Assembly (NCBI GenBank): GCA_964584755.1
Contig: CAZPAV010000020.1
Span: forward strand, 1-48,363
Source of the DNA: CAZPAV01 sp964584755
Lineage (GTDB): Bacteria; Actinomycetota; Acidimicrobiia; Spongiisociales; UBA5794
Length of the DNA stretch: 48,363 bases
Direction of reading: 5' to 3'
Below, in pieces: positions 39,140-46,569 of the stretch. The notes beneath the pieces were generated by a model that worked only from the letters and a program-made list of their open reading frames with translations, did no database searches and had not been told where the DNA came from. A program made the translations under genes and the position numbers. How positions within the stretch are numbered: position 1 is the stretch's first letter; each line of letters starts with the position of its first letter.

Positions 39140-39997
39140 TCAGTCGAAGACGACGGTCTTGTTCCCCGAGACGACGATCCGGTTCTCGAGGTGGAGGCGA
39201 ACGGCCCGGGCCAGGACGACCTTCTCCAGGTCCCTGCCCTTGCGCACGAGGTCGGGAACCTCGTCGCGATGGCTCACCCGGACGACGTCTTGGGCGATGA
39301 TGGGCCCGGCGTCCAGCTCGGCGGTGACGTAGTGGGCGGTGGCGCCGATGAGCTTCACCCCGCGCTCGCGGGCCTGGTGATAGGGCCGGGCGCCGGCGAA
39401 GGCGGGAAGGAAGGAGTGGTGGATGTTCACGATCCGCATCGGGTACGCGGCGACGAACCCGGGGGAGAGAATCTGCATGTAGCGGGCGAGGACGACGAGG
39501 TCGACGTCGTGCCGGGCGAGGATGGCCTCGATCTCCGCCTCGGCGCGGGGGCGGGTCTCCGGGGAGACGGGGACGTGGTGGAAGGGCACCCCGGCGGCGG
39601 CGGCGGCGTCGGCGAGATCGGGGTGGTTCGAGACGACCACGGCGATCTCGGCGGGGAGCTCCCCGATGCGCCACCGGGCGAGGAGGTCGTACAGGCAGTG
39701 GCCCTGGCGGGAGACGAGGACGCCGACGCGGCGGGTGGTGTCGGAGAAGTGGAGGTCCCAGTCCATCCCGAAGCGCCGGGCGATGGGGAGGAACGCCGCG
39801 GGGATGTCGTCGCGGGGGAGCGAGAACCCCTCGAGCTCCCACTCGACCCGCTGGATGAACCGTCCCTGGGCGGCGTCGGTGTGCTGGTCGGCGTGCACGA
39901 TGTTGCCGCCGTGCTCCGAGATGAATCCGGCGACGGCGGCGACGATCCCCCGGGCGTCGGGACAGGAGAGGAGCAGGGTCGCGGTGGGTCCGGACAT
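39140..39997 (-). CDS. purU: formyltetrahydrofolate deformylase
   Basis: Hydrolyses 10-formyl-THF to formate and THF, balancing one-carbon units. 285 residues: an N-terminal ACT domain (ATLLLSCPDARGIVAAVAGFISEHGGNIVHADQ) and a formyltransferase-like catalytic domain with SNHPDLA, ARYMQILSP, NIHHSFLPAFAGARPY and GATAHYVTAELDAGPII, covering the catalytic Asn-His-Asp set. ATG 39997 is probably leaderless (TACGCT 7 nt upstream on the minus strand). The upstream open frame to 40882 overlaps the HAD gene and is not real. Confidence 0.95.
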   Translation of the reverse strand: MSGPTATLLLSCPDARGIVAAVAGFISEHGGNIVHADQHTDAAQGRFIQRVEWELEGFSLPRDDIPAAFLPIARRFGMDWDLHFSDTTRRVGVLVSRQGHCLYDLLARWRIGELPAEIAVVVSNHPDLADAAAAAGVPFHHVPVSPETRPRAEAEIEAILARHDVDLVVLARYMQILSPGFVAAYPMRIVNIHHSFLPAFAGARPYHQARERGVKLIGATAHYVTAELDAGPIIAQDVVRVSHRDEVPDLVRKGRDLEKVVLARAVRLHLENRIVVSGNKTVVFD

Positions 39998-40004
39998 GAT
40001 CGGG

Positions 40005-40010
40005 AGCGTA
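40005..40010 (-). promoter_or_regulatory. -10 element for leaderless purU (TACGCT, minus strand)
   Basis: TACGCT read 40010 to 40005 ends 7 nt before ATG 39997; the spacer has no Shine-Dalgarno. Divergent from the HAD promoter at 40049. Confidence 0.45.
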
Positions 40011-40048
40011 ACGGTCCCCGGACGCGCGCCGATCGCGCGGCGCCGCCC

Positions 40049-40079
40049 TAGGGTGGTGGGGATGGTCGGGCCGCGATGA
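40049..40079 (+). promoter_or_regulatory. -10 element and leaderless 5-codon mini-ORF coupled to the HAD gene
   Basis: TAGGGT (40049-40054) is followed after 7 nt by ATG 40062, which opens the mini-ORF M-V-G-P-R and stops at TGA 40077-40079. That stop overlaps the ATG (40076) of the HAD gene as ATGA. The HAD gene has no well-placed Shine-Dalgarno of its own. Confidence 0.35.
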
Positions 40080-40702
40080 TCCGGGTGCTGTTCTTCGACG
40101 TGGGCGGCGTGCTCCTCAGCAACGGCTGGGACCGTCGGGCGCGGGCGCAGGCGGTGGTGCGTTTCGGGCTCGACGGGGCGGAGTTCGCGGAGCGGCACGC
40201 CCTCGTCGCCGCCGCGTTCGAGACCGGGGCCATGAGCCTCGAGGAGTACCTGGACCGGACGGTGTTCCATCGCTCCCGGGACTTCACGCCGGCGGCGTTC
40301 GCCGCCTTCATGCGGTCCCGGTCCCGGCCCCGCCCCGCCGTGCTGCGCCTCGTGGCCTCCCTCGCCGGTACGGGCCGTCACCTCCTGGCGACCCTGAACA
40401 ACGAGTCCCGGGAGCTGAACGCCTACCGTATCGAGCGCTTCGGCCTGCGGGACCTCTTCTCCGTGTTCTGCTCCTCCTGCTACCTCGGGGTGCGCAAGCC
40501 GGAGGAGCGGATCTACCGGATGGCGGTGGAGCTCGTCGCCGCGGATCCCGGGGAATGCCTGTTCGTCGACGATCGGTTGCTCAACCTGGAGTGCGCCGAG
40601 CGGCTCGGCATGCGGACCGTCCACCATCGCGGCGCGGCGCGGCTCCGTGCGGCTTTGACGGCGGCCGGCGTCGAGGTGCCGGCCGCGGGAGGTACGGGAT
40701 GA
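40076..40702 (+). CDS. HAD superfamily hydrolase (IA-type phosphatase)
   Basis: 208 residues. Motif I FFDVGGVLLSNGW carries the nucleophile Asp at residue 8; the second Asp of DxD is Gly, as in the YihX/haloacid-type branch. Motif II is TLNNES, motif III a Lys in GVRKPEERIY, motif IV LFVDDRLLNLECAERLGM. A helical cap lies between I and II. It sits immediately upstream of gnd and zwf (ATGATG/TGA overlap with gnd), so a sugar-phosphate substrate is plausible but not shown. Confidence 0.87.
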   Translation: MIRVLFFDVGGVLLSNGWDRRARAQAVVRFGLDGAEFAERHALVAAAFETGAMSLEEYLDRTVFHRSRDFTPAAFAAFMRSRSRPRPAVLRLVASLAGTGRHLLATLNNESRELNAYRIERFGLRDLFSVFCSSCYLGVRKPEERIYRMAVELVAADPGECLFVDDRLLNLECAERLGMRTVHHRGAARLRAALTAAGVEVPAAGGTG

Positions 40703-41628
40703 TGGAAGTCGGCATGATCGGTCTCGGGAAGATGGGTGCGAACATGGCGCGGCGCCTCGTCGCCGCCGGGCATCGGGTGGTCGGGTTCGACCTCGACGCC
40801 GACGCGGTGCGCCGTGCCGCGGCGGACGGCATCGAGGGGGCCCACTCGCCGGAGGACCTCGTGGCGCGTGTCGCCCCGCCACGGGTGCTGTGGATGATGG
40901 TGCCGGCGGGACCCCCCGTGGACGCCACCATCGAGCGGTTCGGACCGTTGCTCGACGAGGGCGACGTCCTCGTCGATGGGGGCAACTCCAACTATCGGGA
41001 CACCGTGCGGCGGGCCGCCGGCTGCGCCGAGGCGGGCCATGCCCTCGTCGACGTGGGGACGAGCGGTGGGGTGTGGGGTCTCGCCGAGGGCTACTCGCTC
41101 ATGGTGGGTGGGGACGCCGACGCGGTGGCTCGACTCCGACCGGTCCTCGAGTCGCTCGCCCCGGCTCCCGATCGAGGGTGGGGCCACGTGGGTCCGCCCG
41201 GTGCCGGCCACTTCGTGAAGATGGTCCACAACGGCATCGAGTACGGGCTCATGGAGGCGTACGCCGAGGGGTTCGCCGTGCTACGAGCCAAGGGGGAGTT
41301 CGACCTCGACCTCCATCGGATCGCCGAGATCTGGCGGCACGGCTCGGTGGTGCGATCCTGGCTCCTCGACCTCCTCGCCGACGCGCTCGCCGCCAACCCC
41401 GCCATGGACGGCATCGCCCCGTGGGTCCCGGACTCGGGGGAGGGGCGGTGGACCGTCTTCGAGGCGATCGACCTCGACGTCCCCACGCCGGTCATCGCCC
41501 TCGCCCTCATGCGACGCATCGCCTCCCGCGACGAGTCGGGGTACGCGGACCGGCTCCTCGCCGCCATGCGCCACGCCTTCGGCGGTCATCCGATCCGTGC
41601 CGAGGAGGACGGAGCATCGGGCGGATGA
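40699..41628 (+). CDS. gnd: decarboxylating 6-phosphogluconate dehydrogenase (short GndA-type)
   Basis: Converts 6-phosphogluconate to ribulose 5-phosphate and CO2. 309 residues, the short form that is often NAD-linked. Rossmann motif GMIGLGKMGANMARRL, the 6PGDH blocks LVDGGNSNYRDTVRRA and GTSGGVWGLAEGYSLMVGG, and the catalytic lysine in HFVKMVHNGIEYG are present. Start ATG 40699 or the adjacent ATG 40702. It overlaps zwf by ATGA; the pair covers the NAD(P)H-producing dehydrogenase steps of the oxidative pentose phosphate pathway. Confidence 0.94.
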   Translation: MMEVGMIGLGKMGANMARRLVAAGHRVVGFDLDADAVRRAAADGIEGAHSPEDLVARVAPPRVLWMMVPAGPPVDATIERFGPLLDEGDVLVDGGNSNYRDTVRRAAGCAEAGHALVDVGTSGGVWGLAEGYSLMVGGDADAVARLRPVLESLAPAPDRGWGHVGPPGAGHFVKMVHNGIEYGLMEAYAEGFAVLRAKGEFDLDLHRIAEIWRHGSVVRSWLLDLLADALAANPAMDGIAPWVPDSGEGRWTVFEAIDLDVPTPVIALALMRRIASRDESGYADRLLAAMRHAFGGHPIRAEEDGASGG

Positions 41629-43052
41629 GCGGGATCGACCCCCACGTCTTCGTCATCTTCGGCGGCACCGGGGATCTGGCGCGCCGCAAGCTGATCCCGG
41701 CGCTGGTCCGGGCCCTGAGGGCCCGAGACGCCTTGGGGCGGTGCGTGCTCCTCGGCGTGGCGACCCGGGAGCGGAGCGACGAGTCGTACCGGGAGGCGGT
41801 GACCGAGGCGCTGTCCGCTGCCGGGATGGCCGACACGGCGACGCGGGAGTGGGTGGCTCGGGCGGTGCACTACCAGGCGGTGCGTGGCGAGGACGGGTAT
41901 CGGGAGCTTGGAAGGCGCCTCCTCGACCTCGAGGCGGGCACGCCCACCGGGGGGAACCGGGTCTTCTACCTGGCGCTCCCGCCTGCCGTGTTCCCGGCGG
42001 CCATCGGCGGCCTCGGCGAGGCGGGCCTGGCCCACGGACCGGGATGGACGCGCCTCGTCGTGGAGAAGCCCTTCGGGAGCGATCTCGCCTCCGCCGAGGC
42101 CCTGAACACGGTGATCCACCGGTTCTTCGACGAGCGGGACGTGTACCGGATCGACCACTACCTGGGGAAGGAGACCGTCCAGAACCTCCTGGCGTTCCGC
42201 TTCGCGAACCCGGTGTTCGAGGGGTCCTGGAACCGGGATCGGGTGGAGGCGGTCGACATCACCGTGGCCGAGACCCTCGGAATCGAGGCTCGGGCCGGGT
42301 ACTACGAGGCGGCGGGCGTGGTGCGCGACATGGTCCAGAACCACCTCACCCAGCTCCTCGCCCTCGTGGCCATGGAGCCGCCGGTGGCGTTCGACGCGGA
42401 GCGGATCCGCAACGAGAAGGTGAAGGTCGTCGAGGCCATCGCCCCGATCGACCTGCGGAACGTCGCCGTGGGTCGATACGAGGCCGGCCGCATCGACGGG
42501 ACGCCGGTGCCCGGCTACCGGGAGGAGCCGGGCGTCGCACCCGACTCGACGACCCCGACCTTCGTCTCCCTGACCCTGGGGGTGGACACCTGGCGGTGGC
42601 ACGGCGTCCCCTTCCGGCTCCGCACCGGCAAGCGGTTGCCGCGACGGGTGACGACCATCACGGTGACCTTCCGCAAGGCCCCCCTCTGCTTCTTCCACGG
42701 CGAACGGGACGCGTGTCTCGTGGAGCCGAACCGGCTCGTCCTCGAGCTCCAACCCGACGAGGGCTTCGCCTTGAGCTTCAACGTGAAGCGTCCCGGGACG
42801 GCCCTGGCGGTCGACCGTCGCGAGCTCGACTTCGCCTACGCCGAGGCGTACCACCGACTCCCCGACGCCTACGAGACCCTCGTCGTCGACGTCATCGAGG
42901 GCGACCAGACCCTCTTCGTGCGGGCCGACGAGGTGGAGGCGTCTTGGCGCGTCTACACCCCGCTGCTGGAGGTCCTCCCCGCCCCGACGCCCTACCCGGC
43001 GGGGACGTGGCCGTTCGGGGGCGAGCCGGCCCTGACGCCCGTGCATCCCTGA
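41625..43052 (+). CDS. zwf: glucose-6-phosphate dehydrogenase
   Basis: Oxidises glucose 6-phosphate to 6-phosphogluconolactone. 475 residues: coenzyme motif IFGGTGDLARRKLIPAL, VVEKPFGSDLASA, the substrate signature RIDHYLGKETVQN (catalytic His), DMVQNHLTQLL and, near the end, PFRLRTGKRLP. ATG 41625 overlaps the gnd stop. The 6-phosphogluconolactonase gene is not in this stretch, so the pathway is completed elsewhere. Confidence 0.96.
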   Translation: MSGIDPHVFVIFGGTGDLARRKLIPALVRALRARDALGRCVLLGVATRERSDESYREAVTEALSAAGMADTATREWVARAVHYQAVRGEDGYRELGRRLLDLEAGTPTGGNRVFYLALPPAVFPAAIGGLGEAGLAHGPGWTRLVVEKPFGSDLASAEALNTVIHRFFDERDVYRIDHYLGKETVQNLLAFRFANPVFEGSWNRDRVEAVDITVAETLGIEARAGYYEAAGVVRDMVQNHLTQLLALVAMEPPVAFDAERIRNEKVKVVEAIAPIDLRNVAVGRYEAGRIDGTPVPGYREEPGVAPDSTTPTFVSLTLGVDTWRWHGVPFRLRTGKRLPRRVTTITVTFRKAPLCFFHGERDACLVEPNRLVLELQPDEGFALSFNVKRPGTALAVDRRELDFAYAEAYHRLPDAYETLVVDVIEGDQTLFVRADEVEASWRVYTPLLEVLPAPTPYPAGTWPFGGEPALTPVHP

Positions 43053-43059
43053 GGGTCCC

Positions 43060-43065
43060 TATCGT
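43060..43065 (+). promoter_or_regulatory. -10 element for a leaderless mRNA (TATCGT)
   Basis: TATCGT is 6 nt before GTG 43072, placing +1 on the start codon. It lies in the 19-nt gap after zwf. Confidence 0.5.
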
Positions 43066-43071
43066 GGCGCC

Positions 43072-44049
43072 GTGGACCTCGCCCGCCTCACCGAGCTCGT
43101 CGAGTCGAGTGATCTCGGCGGTCTGATCCGCCTCGTCGGCACCCTAGCCCGGGACGGTGACTGGGACGGGATCGTGACCGTGCGCGACCGATGCCGGGAG
43201 GCGGTGCGTCGCGGCAAGGAGGTGTGGGGCCCGGCGGAGTACGCCGAGTACCGACTCGCCCGGGATGCACCCGGCTCCTACGCCGCCATGGTCGTCGCCG
43301 ACGGGAAGGGACGCTTCGGCCTCGGCCCGCTGTGGGAGGTGGCGGCCTCGACCCACGCCTGGGCGGAGCTCGAGCCCCATCTCGAGGTGGCGACGACTCG
43401 GGCGCTGGCGGCGCACGAGCGGGTCGTCCGTGGCGAGGATCTCACCGACGCGGGGGTGGATCGAGAGGTGCTCGACATCCCGCTCCGGCTCGAGCCGTGG
43501 GAGCCGCGCTACCCGGTGGCCGTCTATCGGGAGGACCGTGCGGACTTTCCCGAGGCGCCGGCCTCGCCGCTCGGCTGGTGTGATCTGCCGGAGCCGGGGG
43601 AGCGGTTGCGCGACGCCGGACCCGGGGAGGCCCTCCTCGAGCTCGTGCGCCCCTGGTGGGAGGAGAGCAGCGGTCATGCCGAGGCGGTCCAGGTCGAGGG
43701 GCCGGCGCGGCGCGCCATCCGGACCCTGGGGCCGCACCGGGCGCGGCTGGCGGAGGTGTCGCTCCAGGAGGCGCTCTCCGCCATGGTGTGGGCGGGGGCC
43801 TCCGGGGGCGCCTACGGCCGGCGCCGGGGCACGCCGGTGGGTCGGGCCGGCGCCTGGTGGGTGCTCGTCGAGCTCCTCGGCTGGGAGGAGCTCCCCGCGG
43901 AGGGAGAGGAGCTCGCTCGCGAGGCCGGCACGCTGCGCTGGGTGCGGTGGGATCCGGGGGATCTCGTGGGCGGGTGGTCCCTCCACCTCGCCGTGGAGGA
44001 CCCGCTCGAGGGGGTGGCCTGGGCGATCTCGGCGGTGGACGTGCGCTGA
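43072..44049 (+). CDS. conserved protein of unknown function
   Basis: 325 residues, not recognised with confidence; it resembles hypothetical proteins seen in other actinobacteria. It has no signal peptide or transmembrane segment and is rich in W, E, R and A. Features are an N-terminal helical part (LTELVESSDLGGLIRLVGTLA, then VRDRCREAVRRGKEVWGPAEYAEYRLARDAPG), the segment GRFGLGPLWEVAASTHAW, and a C-terminal alpha/beta part with AMVWAGASGGAYGRRRG and GWSLHLAVED. The GTG start is fixed by the TATCGT just upstream. A compact alpha-helical start suggests a protein-binding role, but no function is assigned. Confidence 0.85.
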   Translation: MDLARLTELVESSDLGGLIRLVGTLARDGDWDGIVTVRDRCREAVRRGKEVWGPAEYAEYRLARDAPGSYAAMVVADGKGRFGLGPLWEVAASTHAWAELEPHLEVATTRALAAHERVVRGEDLTDAGVDREVLDIPLRLEPWEPRYPVAVYREDRADFPEAPASPLGWCDLPEPGERLRDAGPGEALLELVRPWWEESSGHAEAVQVEGPARRAIRTLGPHRARLAEVSLQEALSAMVWAGASGGAYGRRRGTPVGRAGAWWVLVELLGWEELPAEGEELAREAGTLRWVRWDPGDLVGGWSLHLAVEDPLEGVAWAISAVDVR

Positions 44050-44080
44050 GGCGGGAGATCGTGCCCCGTCCGCCCGCCTC
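44048..44080. terminator. hairpin between convergent genes
   Basis: GAGGCGGG (44048-44055, overlapping the stop codon) pairs perfectly with CCCGCCTC (44073-44080) around a 17-nt loop, 3 nt before the stop of the ACT gene on the other strand. No T tract. Confidence 0.45.
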
Positions 44081-44083
44081 GGC

Positions 44084-44476
44084 TCAGGGGTTGGCGAGGT
44101 GGCTGCGCGCCGTCTCGGTGTCGTCGACGGTGAGAGCGAAGTGGCGCCCGTCGGCGTTGGCGTGCAGGAGGTACATCGACTCGATGTTCACCCCGGCCGC
44201 GGCGAGCTCGTCGGTGAACTCGGCGAGGGCCTCGGGGTGGCTGTGGAGGAAGGTGTCGATGACCGGTCGCTCCTGGAAGTGCAGACCGGCCTCCTCGAGC
44301 GCCCGCCGGGCGAGCCCCGGCTCCTGGGGGAGGAAGCGGACGATGCTCTCGCCGTCGGTGGCGACGGCGGCCAGCGTCTCGACGTGCACGCCGGCGTCGG
44401 CGAGGAGCCGGGACAGCCGGGCGAGCTGTCCGGGTCGGTTGGCGAGCGTCACCGAGAACTCTCTCACGTGATCCAT
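44084..44476 (-). CDS. tandem ACT-domain protein
   Basis: 130 residues made of two ACT domains: FSVTLANRPGQLARLSRLLADAGVHVETLAAV (first, about 7-65) and DTFLHSHPEALAEFTDELAAAGVNIESMYLL (second, about 73-125). Proteins of this size with only ACT domains usually sense amino acids or other small ligands. No enzyme or DNA-binding domain is attached and no partner gene adjoins it. ATG 44476 starts the first domain cleanly; upstream open frame is a shadow of the lipoprotein gene. Confidence 0.85.
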   Translation of the reverse strand: MDHVREFSVTLANRPGQLARLSRLLADAGVHVETLAAVATDGESIVRFLPQEPGLARRALEEAGLHFQERPVIDTFLHSHPEALAEFTDELAAAGVNIESMYLLHANADGRHFALTVDDTETARSHLANP

Positions 44477-44536
44477 GGTACCCCACCCGGTCGTGGGGGT
44501 CGAAGGTGGCGGGGCGCCGCGTGGCCGCGCGGCTCC

Positions 44537-44564
44537 TTGACGCTGCCTGGGGGCTGGATAGGAT
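44537..44564 (+). promoter_or_regulatory. promoter of the lipoprotein gene
   Basis: TTGACG (44537-44542), 16-nt spacer, TAGGAT (44559-44564). Start near 44571 gives a 33-nt leader with GAGGAGGAA before GTG 44604. Confidence 0.65.
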
Positions 44565-44603
44565 CGATCACCGTCGAGGCCGCGGTCGGAGAGGAGGAAC
44601 GCG

Positions 44604-45449
44604 GTGAGGCGCGGGCGCGCGGGCCGGGGACGGCCGCTCACGGTGGGTGCGGTCCTCTCGGGTGTCCTGCTCCTCGCGGCGTGTGCCGCCCCGAGCGCGC
44701 CGGTGGCATCCCCGTCGGCTCCGGCGACGACGGCACCGCCGATCCGCGCCGGGCAGCCGACGACCCCGGCCGTGCCTGCCGGAGCGGCGCGAGCCACGGG
44801 GAGTGCGGCCGCCTGGTCCGGATTCGCCCTCCCCACCGGCGCCGTCGAGACGGAGCACTTCACCGACCTCGGCGTGTTCGTCAACAGCGCCACGGTCGTG
44901 CTCCTCGGCCGGATCCTCGGACCGGGGCCCAGCCTCACCCTCCCCGGCGACCCGGGGGTGCCCGAGGACGTCTCCACCGTGCCGAGCGTGCGAGTCGAGG
45001 TGCTCGCCGTCCTCGCCGGCGAGCTCGTCCCCGGCAGCGGGACGCAGGTCGTGACGATCACCGGCCTGCGAGTTCCCGAGGGAGGGCCCTCCGCGGCGCC
45101 GGCGATCCTCTTCCTCCGGCACCACCAGGACCGGCGCTACCTGCGGGAGCCCGATCCGGCGACGATCACCGATCCGGCGGAGCGGGCGGCGCTGGTGGCC
45201 CAACTCGAGGCCTGGCGGGCGTTCTCCCGGGACAAGTACCACCTGGTGAACACCCAGGGCGTGCTGACGGCCGCGGGCGGGGTGACGGTGGCGCCGGCCC
45301 GTCCCGACGCCGCCGCGGACCCGTTGCTGGCGAGCCTCGTCGGCCGGCCGTTCGCCGAGGTCGAGGCCGCGATCCGGGCCGTCGCGGGACGTCCCGAGCT
45401 CGCCGCCCCCGGCCCCGGCGTCTGCTGCGAGCCGCCCGGAGCCGGCTGA
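44604..45449 (+). CDS. putative lipoprotein of unknown function
   Basis: 281 residues. A basic start (RRGRAGRGR), hydrophobic core and lipobox LLAAC (Cys about residue 27) mark an exported lipoprotein. A Pro/Ala/Ser/Thr-rich spacer of ~35 residues follows. The folded part contains VFVNSATVVLLGRILGPG, VEVLAVLAGELVPGSGTQV and ILFLRHHQDRRYL, a beta-rich pattern, and ends with a CC pair (GVCCEPPGAG). No family was recognised. GTG 44604 is supported by a good Shine-Dalgarno and a TTGACG/TAGGAT promoter. Confidence 0.8.
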   Translation: MRRGRAGRGRPLTVGAVLSGVLLLAACAAPSAPVASPSAPATTAPPIRAGQPTTPAVPAGAARATGSAAAWSGFALPTGAVETEHFTDLGVFVNSATVVLLGRILGPGPSLTLPGDPGVPEDVSTVPSVRVEVLAVLAGELVPGSGTQVVTITGLRVPEGGPSAAPAILFLRHHQDRRYLREPDPATITDPAERAALVAQLEAWRAFSRDKYHLVNTQGVLTAAGGVTVAPARPDAAADPLLASLVGRPFAEVEAAIRAVAGRPELAAPGPGVCCEPPGAG

Positions 45450-45466
45450 GGACCGGGGGGGCGGGC

Positions 45467-46474
45467 TCAGAGGTGGGGGACGATCTCCTCGGCGATGCGG
45501 TCGAGCAGCTCCACCTGGCGTGACCAGGGCAGGGTGGCGAAGAAGGAACGCACGACGAAGTCGACCGGCACCGGCACCGCGGCGCGCACCCGCCGGAAGT
45601 GCTCGACGATCGCGGCCGAGGGACCGGCGACGACCCAGCCGCGGGCCTTCTCGGCGAGCTCGGCGCTCAACGGTGGAGCCTCGGGAAGCGGCGTCGTTCG
45701 GGTGGCGGACGCCGTCATGTCGGCGTACTTCCAGCGCTGGTACCAGACGTGGGGGAGCGCCTCCTCCGGGTCTCCGGGGAACACCGTGCTCAGCAGTCGC
45801 CAGCGGAAGGTCGCCGGGTCACGGCCGATGCGCTCCATCTCGTCGAGGGCCCACGCCACCTCCTGGACGAAGCGGTCCGGCGGGGAGATCGCCAGGAACC
45901 CGTCGGCGAGTCGGGCGGCGCGCCGGATCCCGGCCTCGGCCCTCCCGCCGCCGACGATCGGGATCCTCCGGTGCGGGACGGGACGTACGGCGAGCTCGGG
46001 GAAGGCGTAGACCTCGCCCCGCCAGTGGAAGGGCTCTCCCCGCCAGGCCAGGGGGAGGATCCGGTAGATCTCCTCCATGGCCCGTCCCCGCCGGTGGAGG
46101 TCGGCGCCGAGCGCGGCGAACTCGTACTCCAGCCAACCGAGACCCAGCCCGAGGACGAGCCGGCCGTCGGAGAGGAGCTGCACCGTGGCCGCGTCCTCGG
46201 CGAGCCGCAGCGGGTGATGGAGGGGTCCGAGCACGAGGCCGGTCCCGATCTCGATGCGGGAGGTGCGGGCCGCGATCGCCGCCGAGGTCACGAGGAGGGA
46301 GGGCATGTAGCCGTCGTCGACGAAGTGGTGCTCGGTCGTCCACACCGAGTCGAAGCCCTTCTCCTCGGCGCGCACGGCGAGGGCGATGGTCCGGCGGTAC
46401 GCCTCCTCCCAGCCGCCGGTCGGGGACCGGCCCGGCGGGAGCTGCGCCGAGAGGAGGCCGAACCCGACGCTCAT
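45467..46474 (-). CDS. LLM class (luciferase-like) flavin/F420-dependent oxidoreductase
   Basis: 335 residues, TIM-barrel bacterial luciferase-like family. Recognisable: LAVRAEEKGFDSVWTTEHHF, the SRIEIGTGLVLGPLHHPLRLAEDAATVQLLSDGRLVLGLGLGW core that binds the flavin or F420 phosphate, IPIVGGGRAEAG and ADGFLAISPPDRF. The cofactor cannot be told from sequence alone; F420 is common in Actinomycetota. ATG 46474 overlaps the stop of a leaderless 21-codon ORF. Stop is 18 nt from the convergent lipoprotein stop. Confidence 0.9.
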   Translation of the reverse strand: MSVGFGLLSAQLPPGRSPTGGWEEAYRRTIALAVRAEEKGFDSVWTTEHHFVDDGYMPSLLVTSAAIAARTSRIEIGTGLVLGPLHHPLRLAEDAATVQLLSDGRLVLGLGLGWLEYEFAALGADLHRRGRAMEEIYRILPLAWRGEPFHWRGEVYAFPELAVRPVPHRRIPIVGGGRAEAGIRRAARLADGFLAISPPDRFVQEVAWALDEMERIGRDPATFRWRLLSTVFPGDPEEALPHVWYQRWKYADMTASATRTTPLPEAPPLSAELAEKARGWVVAGPSAAIVEHFRRVRAAVPVPVDFVVRSFFATLPWSRQVELLDRIAEEIVPHL

Positions 46475-46536
46475 GGGCGCCGCTCCAGGCGGCGAGGGGC
46501 GGTGGAGGAGGGCGAGAGGCGTGTCGTGGCGGTCAT
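46471..46536 (-). CDS. possible leaderless 21-residue upstream ORF coupled to the LLM gene
   Basis: On the minus strand TAGCAT (46548-46543) is followed after 6 nt by ATG 46536, exactly at the predicted +1. The ORF encodes MTATTRLSPSSTAPRR then LERRP and stops at TGA overlapping the LLM ATG 46474 (ATGA). It has no known family and is likely a translation-delivery cistron rather than a functional peptide. Confidence 0.3.
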   Translation of the reverse strand: MTATTRLSPSSTAPRRLERRP

Positions 46537-46569
46537 GCACCCATGCTACGGCCCTCGCCGGGCCGGGGG

